Shown here in pieces: positions 31,755-41,120 of a stretch of DNA of 45,446 bases. The notes under the pieces were generated by a model that was not told the DNA's origin, did not search any database, and worked only from the letters and a program-made list of their open reading frames with translations. Numbering within the stretch: position 1 is the stretch's first letter; each line of letters begins with the position of its first letter. The DNA comes from a virus, in IMG/VR virus record IMGVR_UViG_3300032783_000004, positions 1-45,446 of that record, one strand, 5' to 3'. The translations under genes were made by a program, and so were the position numbers.

Positions 31755-31958
31755 ATGGATCTTATAGCAGCAATCCAAGGATATTTCTCAACAGGCGGCT
31801 TGCTTACCCTTTGCCCGGCAGGATCGGCATGCTGGCCGGCCATCACAGATCCGGTGGTTGAATACCGAGCCCAGGACAGCGATCTTTTAGAATATATAGG
31901 ACACGATATCGAGAACGTGAGCAATAATTATAAATTACCGAGAAGGGAGAGGGCTTAA
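31755..31958 (+). CDS. hypothetical protein (67 aa)
   Basis: ATG 31755 behind AAGAGGTG. Overlaps the next gene by 1 nt (TAATG). 'MDLIAAIQGYFSTGGLL' then 'LEYIGHDIENVSNNYKLP'. Similar in style to small tail-completion-like proteins but not assignable. Confidence 0.5.
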   Translation: MDLIAAIQGYFSTGGLLTLCPAGSACWPAITDPVVEYRAQDSDLLEYIGHDIENVSNNYKLPRRERA

Positions 31959-34846
31959 TGTTCAAATCAGTTTCCATTTATGGTTCATTTAATGCAGTAA
32001 CCGGCTATGGCATTCATCTCACCAATTTTGTCAGAGAATTGGAAAAACTCATTCCCGTCATCCGCAACAAGCCAGGCGGTGAAGTGAGTATCAGCCTTCT
32101 CGACAGTGTCAGTGTCCAATACGTTAAAACTGCATGCCCGTTTCCATCTATCCTTTACAACGTCTGGGAATCAACCCGGCAGCCAGACAAATTCATGGAG
32201 AATTGTAAGAAGTTTTATCATCAACTCTGGGTACCCTCCAAGTGGCAGAAAAAATATAGCGTTGAGCAGGGGTTAGAGGATTCGTTTGTGAAGGTGGTGC
32301 CAGAGGGCGTTGACCCGGAGAAATACCAACCATTCTTATATGACAAGGATACTTCTGGACGTTTGCCAGAACCTATATTTAATTTCCTGATAGTGGGTAA
32401 ATGGGAAGACCGTAAGTACACCCGGGAAATGATTCGGGCGTGGCTTGATGCATTTCCAGAGGATAAATTCCCCTATCTTCGTTTGCATGTGAAGGCCGAC
32501 AACCCTTTTCCCGTGGACCAGTATAAAACCACAGAGCAGCGCCTTAAAGCCTATGGGTTAGAAGACAAGCGTATCATCCCCGTTCACTTCGAGAGCCAGG
32601 AATCACACATCAAGCGGCTTCAGGCAGCCGAAGTATATTTATCCTGTTCCCGTGCTGAGGGCTGGAATTTGCCATTGATTGAGGCTTTGGCTTGCGGCAT
32701 TCCTTCCATCGCACTCGATTGGTCCGGCTCTACAGAGTTCTACCATTTCACTAACCTTCTGGTCGGTGTGGAAAAGCTCATTAAGCCATTCAACGTTTAT
32801 GGCCAGCCTAATTGCCCTGGCCAATGGGCCGAGCCGAACTACCAAGATCTGAAAGACACCATCAGTGAAGTCTACGAGAAATATTCTTTTTATAAAAAGC
32901 AAGCCTTGGCGATTTCCACTGAAACCCGTGAGGAGTTCAGCTGGGCCCAGGCAGCGAAGAAAGCCTATGCGGAATTGGAAGAATTATACAAAACCATAGC
33001 TCCCAAAAAGATCATCTGTGAAATTTCCACAGAGGGTGTAAAAGAGACAACGGATGTTGTAAATAACACAATGTTCAGCCATGAAGGAAAGACACGCATT
33101 CTGCCAGATCAAGACATCTTTGTTGTCGGCGCATGGCCATCATCCCAGGACCGTATGCAGACCTTAATTGAAACAATCAGCCAGATCAAGGCGCTTGGTT
33201 ATCCTGTGATGGTATCATCTCATTATCCACTTCCCGCGCCGGTTACTGAATCCGTGGATTACTATATTTTTGACAAGGAAAATCCTTTGTCTGACGATTG
33301 GAAACTCACATACTACCGTCAAAATGAACAGGGAGAAATGGAAGCCCGTAAAGGTAACAAGCCGTACCATGCCGTTGCTTGCCTCACCGCCATGCGCAAT
33401 GCCATTGACTTCTGTAAAGGTAAATTCAGACGCATGTATTATATGGAATTCGACCTTGAGGTAGATCTTCCGGCTTGGTTGGAAAAAACAAAAGATGCAG
33501 ATGGGATTTGTTTGATAGATTATCAAGGGACTGGTTATCGTTCAGACTTTTTTGCAGGTCCTATAGATTTGTTGGATAAGGTCTTCCCGCGGATACGTAA
33601 TTGGAATGAATATTCCGCCTATTCAACTGAGAGCGGGTTTATTTTAGAAAATTGGATCAAGCAATACTGGTCAGATTATTACAAAGATGTCCCTATCACC
33701 ATGATTGAAGATATCTTACTTGGCAATCGTTTCGACCAAGTTGAGCGTGATGTCTGGGGCGATGATGTTTTTTTATGCCATTTTGTTGAGGGTCCATACT
33801 TACAGGTCAATGGAATGTCTAATCGTACATATCAAGTTTCTTTTACCACTCCTGAAGATGGCGTTATCTATCGTGCAGAAGCTAAATGCGGCACTTGGGT
33901 CCGGCCTTCAATTAAGTTCTTCCGTGAATGGCAAATTGAAGCCAAGCATGAAAATGAGGTGAAATTTTCTCATCAATTTGATGCAGAAAATCAGCGTGTC
34001 TTAATCTCTATGGGTTCCAAGGCTTTGGGCGATAATCTTGCCTGGGCGCCATATCTTGAAGAATTCCGTATGAAGCATAAATGCCATTTAATCGCTTCAA
34101 CATTTTTTAATGGCATGTTCGATTATCCTGAGTGGGAATTGGCTGAACCAGGGGATACTATTAAGAATCTCTATGCATCATTCGAGGTAGGCTGTTATGA
34201 TGGTCAGCTAAATAAAAATCCAACCGACTGGCGCTTAGTTACCCTTCAGCAAATAGCCACAGACATCTTAGGGCTTCCTTATGTTGTAAGAAAACCTAAG
34301 CTCAAGATCCCCGATACGCCCCGTAGAGTGGAAGGCAAGTATATTTGTTTTTCTGAGTTTTCAACCATGCAGCCCAAGCTCTGGAACAAGGAAAACGCAT
34401 GGCAAAGAACTATTGATTACCTTTGCTCATTAGGGTATAAATGTGTAGCTTTGGGAATGGAATCAAGCAAATTACAGAATATCATTAAACACCATGGCCA
34501 GACAATTGAAGAAAGCATTACCGACCTCCTCTACTGTGACTTTTATGTAGGCTTGGGTCACGGACCTTCTTGGCTCGCCTGGGCATTGGATAAGCCGGTT
34601 GTAATGATTTCCGGCTTCTCGTTGCCACTTGCGGAATTTGAAAATCCATATCGTGTCATTCGTACTAATGTTTGCCATGGATGTTTCAATGATCCAAAAG
34701 TAAAATTTGACCGCGGGTGGGAATGGTGTGAGAGAAAAATGTGGCAAGGTAAAAAGGTGCAGCGTTATGAATGCACCAGGAAAATCACCCCTGATATGGT
34801 GATAAAAACAATTGATCAGTTGAGGGCCGACTATAATCTGATATAA
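31958..34846 (+). CDS. three-part glycosyltransferase: GT4 domain plus TibC/BAHT-type O-heptosyltransferase domain
   Basis: 962 residues, between large terminase and portal. Residues 1-350 are a GT4 domain: 'GSFNAVTGYGIHLTNFVREL', 'WVPSKWQKKY', 'VVPEGVDPEKY', 'SRAEGWNLPLIEALACGIPS' (E-x7-E, near 232-251). A middle part (about 380-650, 'VVGAWPSSQDRMQTLIETI') I cannot name. From about 670, 'VLISMGSKALGDNLAWAPYL', 'RLVTLQQIATDILGLPYVVR', 'YVGLGHGPSWLAWALDKPV' and four cysteines (906, 909, 924, 939: VCHGC, EWCER, YECTR) match autotransporter strand-loop-strand O-heptosyltransferases (TibC/Aah), whose cysteines bind iron. Those enzymes glycosylate Ser in repeat proteins. A role on virion proteins is inference from context. 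Confidence 0.8.
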   Translation: MFKSVSIYGSFNAVTGYGIHLTNFVRELEKLIPVIRNKPGGEVSISLLDSVSVQYVKTACPFPSILYNVWESTRQPDKFMENCKKFYHQLWVPSKWQKKYSVEQGLEDSFVKVVPEGVDPEKYQPFLYDKDTSGRLPEPIFNFLIVGKWEDRKYTREMIRAWLDAFPEDKFPYLRLHVKADNPFPVDQYKTTEQRLKAYGLEDKRIIPVHFESQESHIKRLQAAEVYLSCSRAEGWNLPLIEALACGIPSIALDWSGSTEFYHFTNLLVGVEKLIKPFNVYGQPNCPGQWAEPNYQDLKDTISEVYEKYSFYKKQALAISTETREEFSWAQAAKKAYAELEELYKTIAPKKIICEISTEGVKETTDVVNNTMFSHEGKTRILPDQDIFVVGAWPSSQDRMQTLIETISQIKALGYPVMVSSHYPLPAPVTESVDYYIFDKENPLSDDWKLTYYRQNEQGEMEARKGNKPYHAVACLTAMRNAIDFCKGKFRRMYYMEFDLEVDLPAWLEKTKDADGICLIDYQGTGYRSDFFAGPIDLLDKVFPRIRNWNEYSAYSTESGFILENWIKQYWSDYYKDVPITMIEDILLGNRFDQVERDVWGDDVFLCHFVEGPYLQVNGMSNRTYQVSFTTPEDGVIYRAEAKCGTWVRPSIKFFREWQIEAKHENEVKFSHQFDAENQRVLISMGSKALGDNLAWAPYLEEFRMKHKCHLIASTFFNGMFDYPEWELAEPGDTIKNLYASFEVGCYDGQLNKNPTDWRLVTLQQIATDILGLPYVVRKPKLKIPDTPRRVEGKYICFSEFSTMQPKLWNKENAWQRTIDYLCSLGYKCVALGMESSKLQNIIKHHGQTIEESITDLLYCDFYVGLGHGPSWLAWALDKPVVMISGFSLPLAEFENPYRVIRTNVCHGCFNDPKVKFDRGWEWCERKMWQGKKVQRYECTRKITPDMVIKTIDQLRADYNLI

Positions 34847-34859
34847 GGAGGAATAAGGA

Positions 34860-37016
34860 ATGCAACCAGAAAAACCATCAGTAGATACTTTCATAGCTGG
34901 CAGAAGAGTTAGGCCCACAACACCCGACGAAAAAGATAAGATTAAGGAATTGTTTGCCGAATATGACAACCTTGAAAAACGAGATAAGGATGGCATGAGT
35001 GTTGACGAACGTCTGTCTACATTCGGTCAGCTTCTTTGGCAATATTGGGAAATCAACCGAGCTTTCAGGCGGCCAAAGGAACTTGAGTGGCTCGAATCGC
35101 TTCGTCAGTACAAGGGACTTTATGATCCTGAAATTAAGATAACTCCAGGTCTTTCCAGGGTTTATCCTAAGATCACCCGGTCAAAAGAAAATCAGATTTT
35201 GTCCCGTCTTATGGAGATGCTTTTCCCCGAGCAAGACAAAAATTGGGAAATTACTCCATCTCCTAATCCGCAGCTCCTCCCGGAAATTGTTGCAAAGATT
35301 GCGCTTTCCTTAATCACAAAAGATGAAAATGGCGAACCAGTTGTCCCCACCCGGGAAGAATTACAGCGTGCCATTATGAAATTTGCCGAAGCCCGTTGTG
35401 AACAAATGAGTATTGTCATTGATGGCCAGCTTGAGGAAATGAAGTATCAGGAAGAAGTTAAGAAAGTCCTCCGTTCCGGCATCCGTTATGGCACAGGGCT
35501 GATGAAAGGTCCGCTAATCCATAAGCGTGAATCCCGCGAATGGGTGCCCAACGTTCATAGCGGCGAGTACCGTGAAAACGTCAAATCTGAAGATGTACCC
35601 TATAAGGAACACACTCGCATTTGGGATTTTTATCCCGACATGTCCACCACGGAGCCTGAGCAGATGGATGGCTGCTTTGAACGTCACGTTTTTACCAAGC
35701 ATGATCTGCGACAATTGATGAAGCGCACGGATTTCAACGCTGACGTAATTCGTGACTATATGAAGGAGAACCCTGATGGTGATTATACACCAGAGGATTG
35801 GGAGGTCGATCTGCAAGCGATTGAGATCGAAGCCGGTACCGGAAAGGAAACTGCCGTATCTGGTTCCCCCGCATCCACCCGCCAGGCTTTTGGTTATCTT
35901 CGCAAACTCGGTAAAAAGTACATCGTCCTTGAATTCTGGGGATATGTCGATGGCGAAGATCTATCAGCTTGTGGCGAAACGGTAGACAATCCTGAACTTG
36001 AACATGGCGCCAATGTCTGGGTGATGGGTAAACGCATCATTAAAGCCAAGCTCTATGAACGTGCTTTGGAAATGTATAATTTCTTCTATTATGAAAAAGA
36101 CGAAACATCAATCTTTGGTGAAGGTCTTCCTCGTATCATTCGCCACAGCCAGTTGGCCATCGCTGCCGGCGCTCGTAAAGTACTCGATGATGCAGCAGTT
36201 ACCGGCCCACAGATCGAATGCAATTATAACCTCATGGTCCCCGGGTCAGATATCTCCGATGTCTATTCTCGTAAAATCTGGTACCGTGAAGGCCGCGGGG
36301 TTGAAGCCCAATATCCGGCAGTCCGCATTGTCAATATTGAACCTCACACACAAGAACTATTTACTATCGTCAAAGAGTTCAAAGGTTTTGCAGATGAAGA
36401 AAGCTGTCTACCTTCCTGGCTCTTAAATGACAAAAGCGCCAATGTTACAGCTCAGGCTGATTCCGGTGTACGCAGGGATATGATAATCCCCATCAAGGAC
36501 ATCGTTAAAAATTTCGATGCTTTCACCGAAAAAAATATTCGTGACCTTTATTATTGGAACATGGATTTCAACGATGACGAAAACATCAAAGGCGATTACT
36601 TAGTGAAGGCTCGTGGGGTAGGTTCTCTTGTAATGAAAGAAATCCGCATGCAAGCCCTTACACAAATGACCGGTACGCTCACAGACGAAGAACGCAAGTA
36701 CATTCCTTGGAGGGAATTCCTTGAGGAAAAAATGAAAGCCCACGACATCAATATCCAGCTCAAGACTGATGATGATGTTGCTAAAGAAGAACAGGCTAAA
36801 GTCGATCAGAGAGCTAAAGAACTTATGTATAAGGATGCGGAAGCCGAAATCGCCAAGAAGAACGCTCAGGCCCTTATTAACATAGCTAAGGCGAAAGAGA
36901 AAAACACGCAGGTCGGTCACATGGATGAATTGCACGATGTTGATATGGCCGGTAAGAAAATGGATGTTGCGCAAAAGATGGTTGATACAACCAGTAATGC
37001 ATATGGGGGTGAGTAA
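34860..37016 (+). CDS. portal protein (P22-like size)
   Basis: 718 residues, behind AGGAGG. The pattern of a helical N-terminus, 'ITPGLSRVYPKITRSKENQI', 'FPEQDKNWEITPSP', 'RSGIRYGTGLMKGP', 'TRIWDFYPDMSTTEPEQMDG', 'NFFYYEKDETSIFGEGLPR' and a long charged C-terminal coiled coil ('AKEEQAKVDQRAKELMYKDA') is typical of podovirus-type portals. Forms the dodecameric ring at the vertex through which DNA is packaged and ejected. Position after terminase and before scaffold and capsid supports it. Confidence 0.85.
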   Translation: MQPEKPSVDTFIAGRRVRPTTPDEKDKIKELFAEYDNLEKRDKDGMSVDERLSTFGQLLWQYWEINRAFRRPKELEWLESLRQYKGLYDPEIKITPGLSRVYPKITRSKENQILSRLMEMLFPEQDKNWEITPSPNPQLLPEIVAKIALSLITKDENGEPVVPTREELQRAIMKFAEARCEQMSIVIDGQLEEMKYQEEVKKVLRSGIRYGTGLMKGPLIHKRESREWVPNVHSGEYRENVKSEDVPYKEHTRIWDFYPDMSTTEPEQMDGCFERHVFTKHDLRQLMKRTDFNADVIRDYMKENPDGDYTPEDWEVDLQAIEIEAGTGKETAVSGSPASTRQAFGYLRKLGKKYIVLEFWGYVDGEDLSACGETVDNPELEHGANVWVMGKRIIKAKLYERALEMYNFFYYEKDETSIFGEGLPRIIRHSQLAIAAGARKVLDDAAVTGPQIECNYNLMVPGSDISDVYSRKIWYREGRGVEAQYPAVRIVNIEPHTQELFTIVKEFKGFADEESCLPSWLLNDKSANVTAQADSGVRRDMIIPIKDIVKNFDAFTEKNIRDLYYWNMDFNDDENIKGDYLVKARGVGSLVMKEIRMQALTQMTGTLTDEERKYIPWREFLEEKMKAHDINIQLKTDDDVAKEEQAKVDQRAKELMYKDAEAEIAKKNAQALINIAKAKEKNTQVGHMDELHDVDMAGKKMDVAQKMVDTTSNAYGGE

Positions 37017-37249
37017 TGGGAAAAGAAGACAGAGAGCGAATGCAGAAATTGGGGGAATATATCAGCGTCCTTCACGAAAACAGGGATACTCCTCTAATGT
37101 CGTATGTGCTTGCTACGCTTGAGGAGTTAGTGAACCGAGCCCGTGTAGAGAATGATGAAGCAGATCCAACTTATTTGCTCCATAATCAAGCGAAAATACG
37201 GGCCTGGAAACAAGTAATCGAATACATAGAAAAGGGGGTTCCTAAATAA
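37016..37249 (+). CDS. hypothetical helical protein (77 aa)
   Basis: TAATG coupling to the portal and to the next gene. Charged helices ('RERMQKLGEYISVLHENRD', 'IRAWKQVIEYIEKG'). Function unknown. Confidence 0.6.
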   Translation: MGKEDRERMQKLGEYISVLHENRDTPLMSYVLATLEELVNRARVENDEADPTYLLHNQAKIRAWKQVIEYIEKGVPK

Positions 37250-37494
37250 TGAAGAAAGATAAAGAGGGCATAAGCTGGGATGATATCAAACAGGGCGGTT
37301 CGCAGCATTATAAAACTGGCGGTGACGTAGAGCCGATTGATCTTATTAAAGCGTTGGGGATCTTAAAACCTTTCGCTATAGCATCTATCATCAAATATGC
37401 ATCACGTAATGCCAATAGGATAGATGTAAGTGATACTGACATCAACAAAATTATCCATTATGCACAGATGCTCAAATTCGCCAAGGAGATGTAA
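37249..37494 (+). CDS. DUF3310-like protein (81 aa)
   Basis: 'HYKTGGDVEPIDLIKALGI' and 'AIASIIKYASRNANR' then 'DINKIIHYAQMLKFA' match the DUF3310 (SaV-like) pattern of many phages. Function not established. Coupled to the upstream gene by TAATG. Confidence 0.7.
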   Translation: MKKDKEGISWDDIKQGGSQHYKTGGDVEPIDLIKALGILKPFAIASIIKYASRNANRIDVSDTDINKIIHYAQMLKFAKEM

Positions 37495-37593
37495 ATGATC
37501 GACATTTTAATCATGATAGCGTTAATGATTATAATATGTTGGTTGACTTTTGATCACGATAATGACGATCATCTTGGCGGAGGGTTTGTGTAG
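37495..37593 (+). CDS. micro membrane protein (32 aa)
   Basis: AAGGAG 7 nt before the ATG. 'MIDILIMIALMIIICWLTF' is a single hydrophobic helix, followed by an Asp/His tail (DHDNDDHLGGG). Its TAG overlaps the next GTG. Function unknown. Confidence 0.5.
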   Translation: MIDILIMIALMIIICWLTFDHDNDDHLGGGFV

Positions 37594-38039
37594 TGGGCAA
37601 TAAGGCATATCGAGACAGACATCAGGCTATGGGTTTATGCACTAAGTGTCCAAAGCCTTTAGCGCCAAATAGCATCAGTCTTTGTGTATCATGTCTTACA
37701 AATAAATTAGTACTGCAACGTACAGCACATTATCACGAAATGCAGAGGGCGAATCGTCGTCGAAGACTTAATAAGGGACAATGCCCAAGATGTGCCAATC
37801 CGGTTATCCCCGGGATGACATCTTGCAAGTCTTGCCTAAAGAAGTATAAACAAGGGAAAGTTGGATACAATCGTACAGCCCGGGCAAAATATAAATCAGA
37901 AGGACGCTGTATCGTATGCGGTCGATTTTTAGAGGGTCCAGAAAACGTAGTTTGTACTATGTGTAAAGAAAATCACCAGAAGTTAGAATATACATCACTT
38001 ATTATCAAAGGGGGCAAACGAAATGCAACGAATAGTTAG
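37593..38039 (+). CDS. triple zinc-ribbon protein (148 aa), GTG start
   Basis: Three spaced repeats of C-x2-C-x(11-12)-C-x2-C: 'GLCTKCPKP' with 'LCVSCL', 'GQCPRCANP' with 'SCKSCL', and 'GRCIVCGRF' with 'VCTMC'. Basic linkers (RANRRRRLNKG) suggest nucleic-acid binding. Similar proteins in phages lie near HNH genes, but no HNH motif is present here. GTG overlaps the previous TAG. Confidence 0.6.
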   Translation: MGNKAYRDRHQAMGLCTKCPKPLAPNSISLCVSCLTNKLVLQRTAHYHEMQRANRRRRLNKGQCPRCANPVIPGMTSCKSCLKKYKQGKVGYNRTARAKYKSEGRCIVCGRFLEGPENVVCTMCKENHQKLEYTSLIIKGGKRNATNS

Positions 38040-38859
38040 TGTAATACCAAGAGACTGTAACATACTTTTTGTAGGCGATACACATGAAGGCACTGTTTTT
38101 TTTCACGATAAGGGTTTGCGGAAGATCGTTAACCACGTCGAAAAGGACCGTGCGCACAGAAGAGTATTCCATATGGGTGATTGGATAGAAGCTATTCCAT
38201 CAGATGACAGACGCTATGACAATTCCGCGGCTTTATATAATAACCCCGGGGAACAGGCAGAAGCTATTGTCAAGCGTTTCAAATCCATTAAAAACCAGAT
38301 GCTTGGCGGGTTACATGGCAACCACGAGCGAGCTTTATATCGTATCAAAAACTTTGCCGATCAAATCTGTAAAGATCTCAACATCCCATATGGTACCGGC
38401 ATGTGTCGGCTTATATTCAATGATGACAAGGGCCGGCATTTGTTTAATGTCTTCGCTTGCCATGGCTATTGGCTTTTCAAATCCCAGGCCAAAGATCCTG
38501 AACAAGAAATGGCTAACAAAAAAGCCTCCATGAAAATGCGGCTAAAAAAACTCATGGGTGATGCAGCAGTCATGTTATGTGGCCATGCACATGAGCTGAT
38601 TGTAGCTGAACCTGTGGAGCAGCTTTATCTTACAGACGAGCCGTATGGCGTCAAACAACACTATCTGGGGCTTCCAAATAACCTATCCGGCTACATTCCC
38701 GTTGACCAACGCTTTTATGGCTGTACGGGGTCTTTACGCAAGAACCAAATGGATGGGTTTACAGACTATGCAGAAGGCTTTCCCCCTGCTGAACTGGGTT
38801 GTCTTGATTTGGCCGTAAGAGATGGCAGACCAGCAACTTTAATACCGATGAAGGTTTAA
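38023..38859 (+). CDS. calcineurin-like metallophosphoesterase
   Basis: 278 residues, overlapping the preceding gene by 17 nt, behind AAAGGGGG. Motifs in order: 'ILFVGDTHEG' (about 14-23), 'VFHMGDWIEA' (about 48-57), 'GLHGNHERAL' (about 96-105), 'ACHGYWLF', 'VMLCGHAHEL' (near 187-196). These supply the two-metal site. Substrate (DNA, nucleotide or protein phosphate) unknown. Its place between portal and scaffold is unusual. Confidence 0.8.
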   Translation: MQRIVSVIPRDCNILFVGDTHEGTVFFHDKGLRKIVNHVEKDRAHRRVFHMGDWIEAIPSDDRRYDNSAALYNNPGEQAEAIVKRFKSIKNQMLGGLHGNHERALYRIKNFADQICKDLNIPYGTGMCRLIFNDDKGRHLFNVFACHGYWLFKSQAKDPEQEMANKKASMKMRLKKLMGDAAVMLCGHAHELIVAEPVEQLYLTDEPYGVKQHYLGLPNNLSGYIPVDQRFYGCTGSLRKNQMDGFTDYAEGFPPAELGCLDLAVRDGRPATLIPMKV

Positions 38860-39058
38860 TCCATACACCCCCTAAAGCAACCCCTGATTGTGATATTTCG
38901 CAGTTGGGGGTTGTGACATCTCACAAACTGGATACTTTTTATCCACCTTCCTTGCGATATTTCACAATTTTCTTGACTTTTTCACAAAAACGTGCTATAT
39001 GACCGCCATAAAATAGTCGTGTCCTATTTCGGGACACACTTGTTCTTTGGAGGTTTTT
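38860..39058 (+). promoter_or_regulatory. control region before the capsid genes, with promoter and operators
   Basis: Contains CAACCCC/GGGGTTG (38878-38913, possible weak hairpin), GTGACA (38913-38918), the palindrome CTGGATACTTTTTATCCA (38928-38945), the promoter TTGACT (38973-38978), 17 nt, TATATG (38996-39001), and GTGTCC-N7-GGACAC (39019-39037) just past the expected start site. 'GATATTTC' also occurs twice (38892, 38956). A regulated second late promoter for scaffold and capsid is likely. Confidence 0.65.
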
Positions 39059-40069
39059 ATGGCGAATCCTACTGACAGAGGGGCGGCAGGTGAAGACAAT
39101 AGTTCTTTGGAAAGTATCGAAATCTTTAGTAATGCGTTTGATGAAGCTACGGGAGAGGGCACATCTGGGACAGACGGAACATCCGGGGTAGCGACCGGAG
39201 ATGTTTCTGATTTCAAAGGTGAGCTTCCCGAGAATTCAGACACTACGCAGTCCACTATGGGGACCCAGGCAGTATCCGGCACGGCTGGAACTTCTGGGAC
39301 GGTGTCAGCTGACGATGAGAAGGCTGAACAGAAGTACCGAACACTTCAGGGTATCCTCAAAGCGGAAAAAGATAAGTGGGAGCAAGAAAAGGCTGTACGC
39401 GATGCTGAAATAGAAAGGCTAAGGGCAGCAGGAACAGCTGGCAGGGCAACTCAAACTCAGACCTTTGACGATCCTTATATGAATTTGTCGGAAGAGGACA
39501 AGAAGGCCTTAAAAGAATACGATACGGAATATGACACGGTATCCAAGTTTGAGGCAATCAAGCGCAAAGCTGAATTAGCTGCTTTAGAAGGTAAACTGAC
39601 AACCAGCATCCGTAAAGAGTTTCAGGAGGCTTTTAATTTCCTTATTCAGTCAATGGCCCCTGTTCTTTCCACCACAGAGCAAATTTCTGATGAACGACAT
39701 TTTGGCGCCATCAAAAACAAGCATGCAGACTTTGAAAAATATCGTGACGATGGATCTATTGAAACCTGGATCAACAGCAAGCCGAAGTACCTTCGGGACG
39801 CATACGTTAGTGTTTATAACGATGGTTCTGCCCAGGACATCATAGATTTGCTCGACACGTTCAAAAAAGAAAATAACATCGGCCCCCCGGTTGTGACTGA
39901 CGCGGCTGGAACGGCTGGTACTTCTGCTGACCTCAAGCATGACAAGGAGAAAAAGAAAGAAGCCCTAGCTGGCGTACATTCTAAGAGAACTCCTACGAAT
40001 TATAGCCAGCTTGACAAAGACGATTATGCTGGGGCATTCGATGAGGCAGCGAAGAAATTATCAACTTAA
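39059..40069 (+). CDS. scaffolding-like protein with Gly-Thr-Ser repeats
   Basis: 336 residues from ATG 39059 (TGGAGG; an upstream TTG is less likely). Acidic N-terminus with repeats at about 33-43 (GEGTSGTDGTSG), 73-82 (SGTAGTSGT) and near 281-289 (AGTAGTS). A charged coiled-coil middle ('LKAEKDKWEQEKAVRDAEI') and helical C-terminal part are typical of phage scaffolds encoded just before the capsid. Repeats use different synonymous codons each time, which points to selection at the protein level. Confidence 0.65.
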   Translation: MANPTDRGAAGEDNSSLESIEIFSNAFDEATGEGTSGTDGTSGVATGDVSDFKGELPENSDTTQSTMGTQAVSGTAGTSGTVSADDEKAEQKYRTLQGILKAEKDKWEQEKAVRDAEIERLRAAGTAGRATQTQTFDDPYMNLSEEDKKALKEYDTEYDTVSKFEAIKRKAELAALEGKLTTSIRKEFQEAFNFLIQSMAPVLSTTEQISDERHFGAIKNKHADFEKYRDDGSIETWINSKPKYLRDAYVSVYNDGSAQDIIDLLDTFKKENNIGPPVVTDAAGTAGTSADLKHDKEKKKEALAGVHSKRTPTNYSQLDKDDYAGAFDEAAKKLST

Positions 40070-40086
40070 TTTAGGAGGTATTCCCC

Positions 40087-41091
40087 ATGCCAATGACCAC
40101 ATACGGTGATATTCAACCAAGAACTGCTGCATTTGTAGCAGCTGACCTTTTGAAGCGTGCCATGCCTTATCTCTGTCTGGAGAAATTTGGACAGTCACAT
40201 CCGCTTCCGGAACATAAAACAACGTCTATGATTTTTAGACGTTATAATGCTCTTGCCCTGGCAACCACAGCGCTGACCGAAGGCGTTACCCCTGCTGGCA
40301 AGAAACTAACCAAAACAGACGTACCCGTTACGCTTGCTCAGTATGGCGATTTTGTGGAGATTACTGACGTTGTTCAGGATACCCACGAAGACCCGGTTCT
40401 TCAGGAAGCCTCTGCGGTTATTTCTGAACAGGCAGCCAAGACCGTTGAAACCATCCGGTACAATGTTCTCAAAGCCTGTTCCAATGTCTTTTACGCAAAT
40501 TCGGTTGCGGCCAGAACTTCTATCGCTACCGCTCTTGTAAGAGCTGATCAGCGAAAGATAGTTCGAGCCTTGGAGCGCCAGGATGCCAACAGGTTGGTGT
40601 CCATTGTTCGTTCAACCCCCAATTTCAATACTGAAAATATTCTACCTGCTTTCGTTGGTGTTACTCATGTCGATATGACTACGGACATCCGTTCGATGAC
40701 AGGGTTTATCAATGTGGCAGATTATGGGAAGGTTTCTCCTTTCGAGACAGAAATCGGTTCCTGCGAAGATGTTCGGTACTTGAAATCCACAATATTCACT
40801 CCTTACGGTGGAGCTGGCCTTGCTGGCACAACCACTTATCTGTACTCTTTGAGTTCAGGTGGAACGAATAGCTACGATGTCTACCCGGTCATGTTCTTTG
40901 GCAAAGACGCTTATGGTCTTGTCGCCCTTAAAGGTCGATACGCCATTACCCCGATGGTTCTCAATCCTGGTATTCCCAGGGGCGGTGATCCGTTAGGACA
41001 GCGTGGTACGGTGTCATGGAAAACCATGCAGACAGCTATCATTCTGAACGATGCGTGGATGGCAATTGGCGAATTTGCTTGTACAGCTTAA
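40087..41091 (+). CDS. major capsid protein, N4-gp56 type
   Basis: 334 residues, behind AGGAGG. 'LTEGVTPAGKKLTKTDVPVT' then 'QYGDFVEITDVVQDTHEDPV' then 'EQAAKTVETIRYNVLKA' is the hallmark of the N4 gp56 capsid family (HK97 fold). 'KDAYGLVALKG' and 'DPLGQRGTVSWKT' near the end also fit. It has only a short 'GLAGTTTY' instead of the repeats of its neighbours. Confidence 0.9.
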   Translation: MPMTTYGDIQPRTAAFVAADLLKRAMPYLCLEKFGQSHPLPEHKTTSMIFRRYNALALATTALTEGVTPAGKKLTKTDVPVTLAQYGDFVEITDVVQDTHEDPVLQEASAVISEQAAKTVETIRYNVLKACSNVFYANSVAARTSIATALVRADQRKIVRALERQDANRLVSIVRSTPNFNTENILPAFVGVTHVDMTTDIRSMTGFINVADYGKVSPFETEIGSCEDVRYLKSTIFTPYGGAGLAGTTTYLYSLSSGGTNSYDVYPVMFFGKDAYGLVALKGRYAITPMVLNPGIPRGGDPLGQRGTVSWKTMQTAIILNDAWMAIGEFACTA

Positions 41092-41120
41092 CATTGACCA
41101 CATTAAGGAGGTAACAAACC

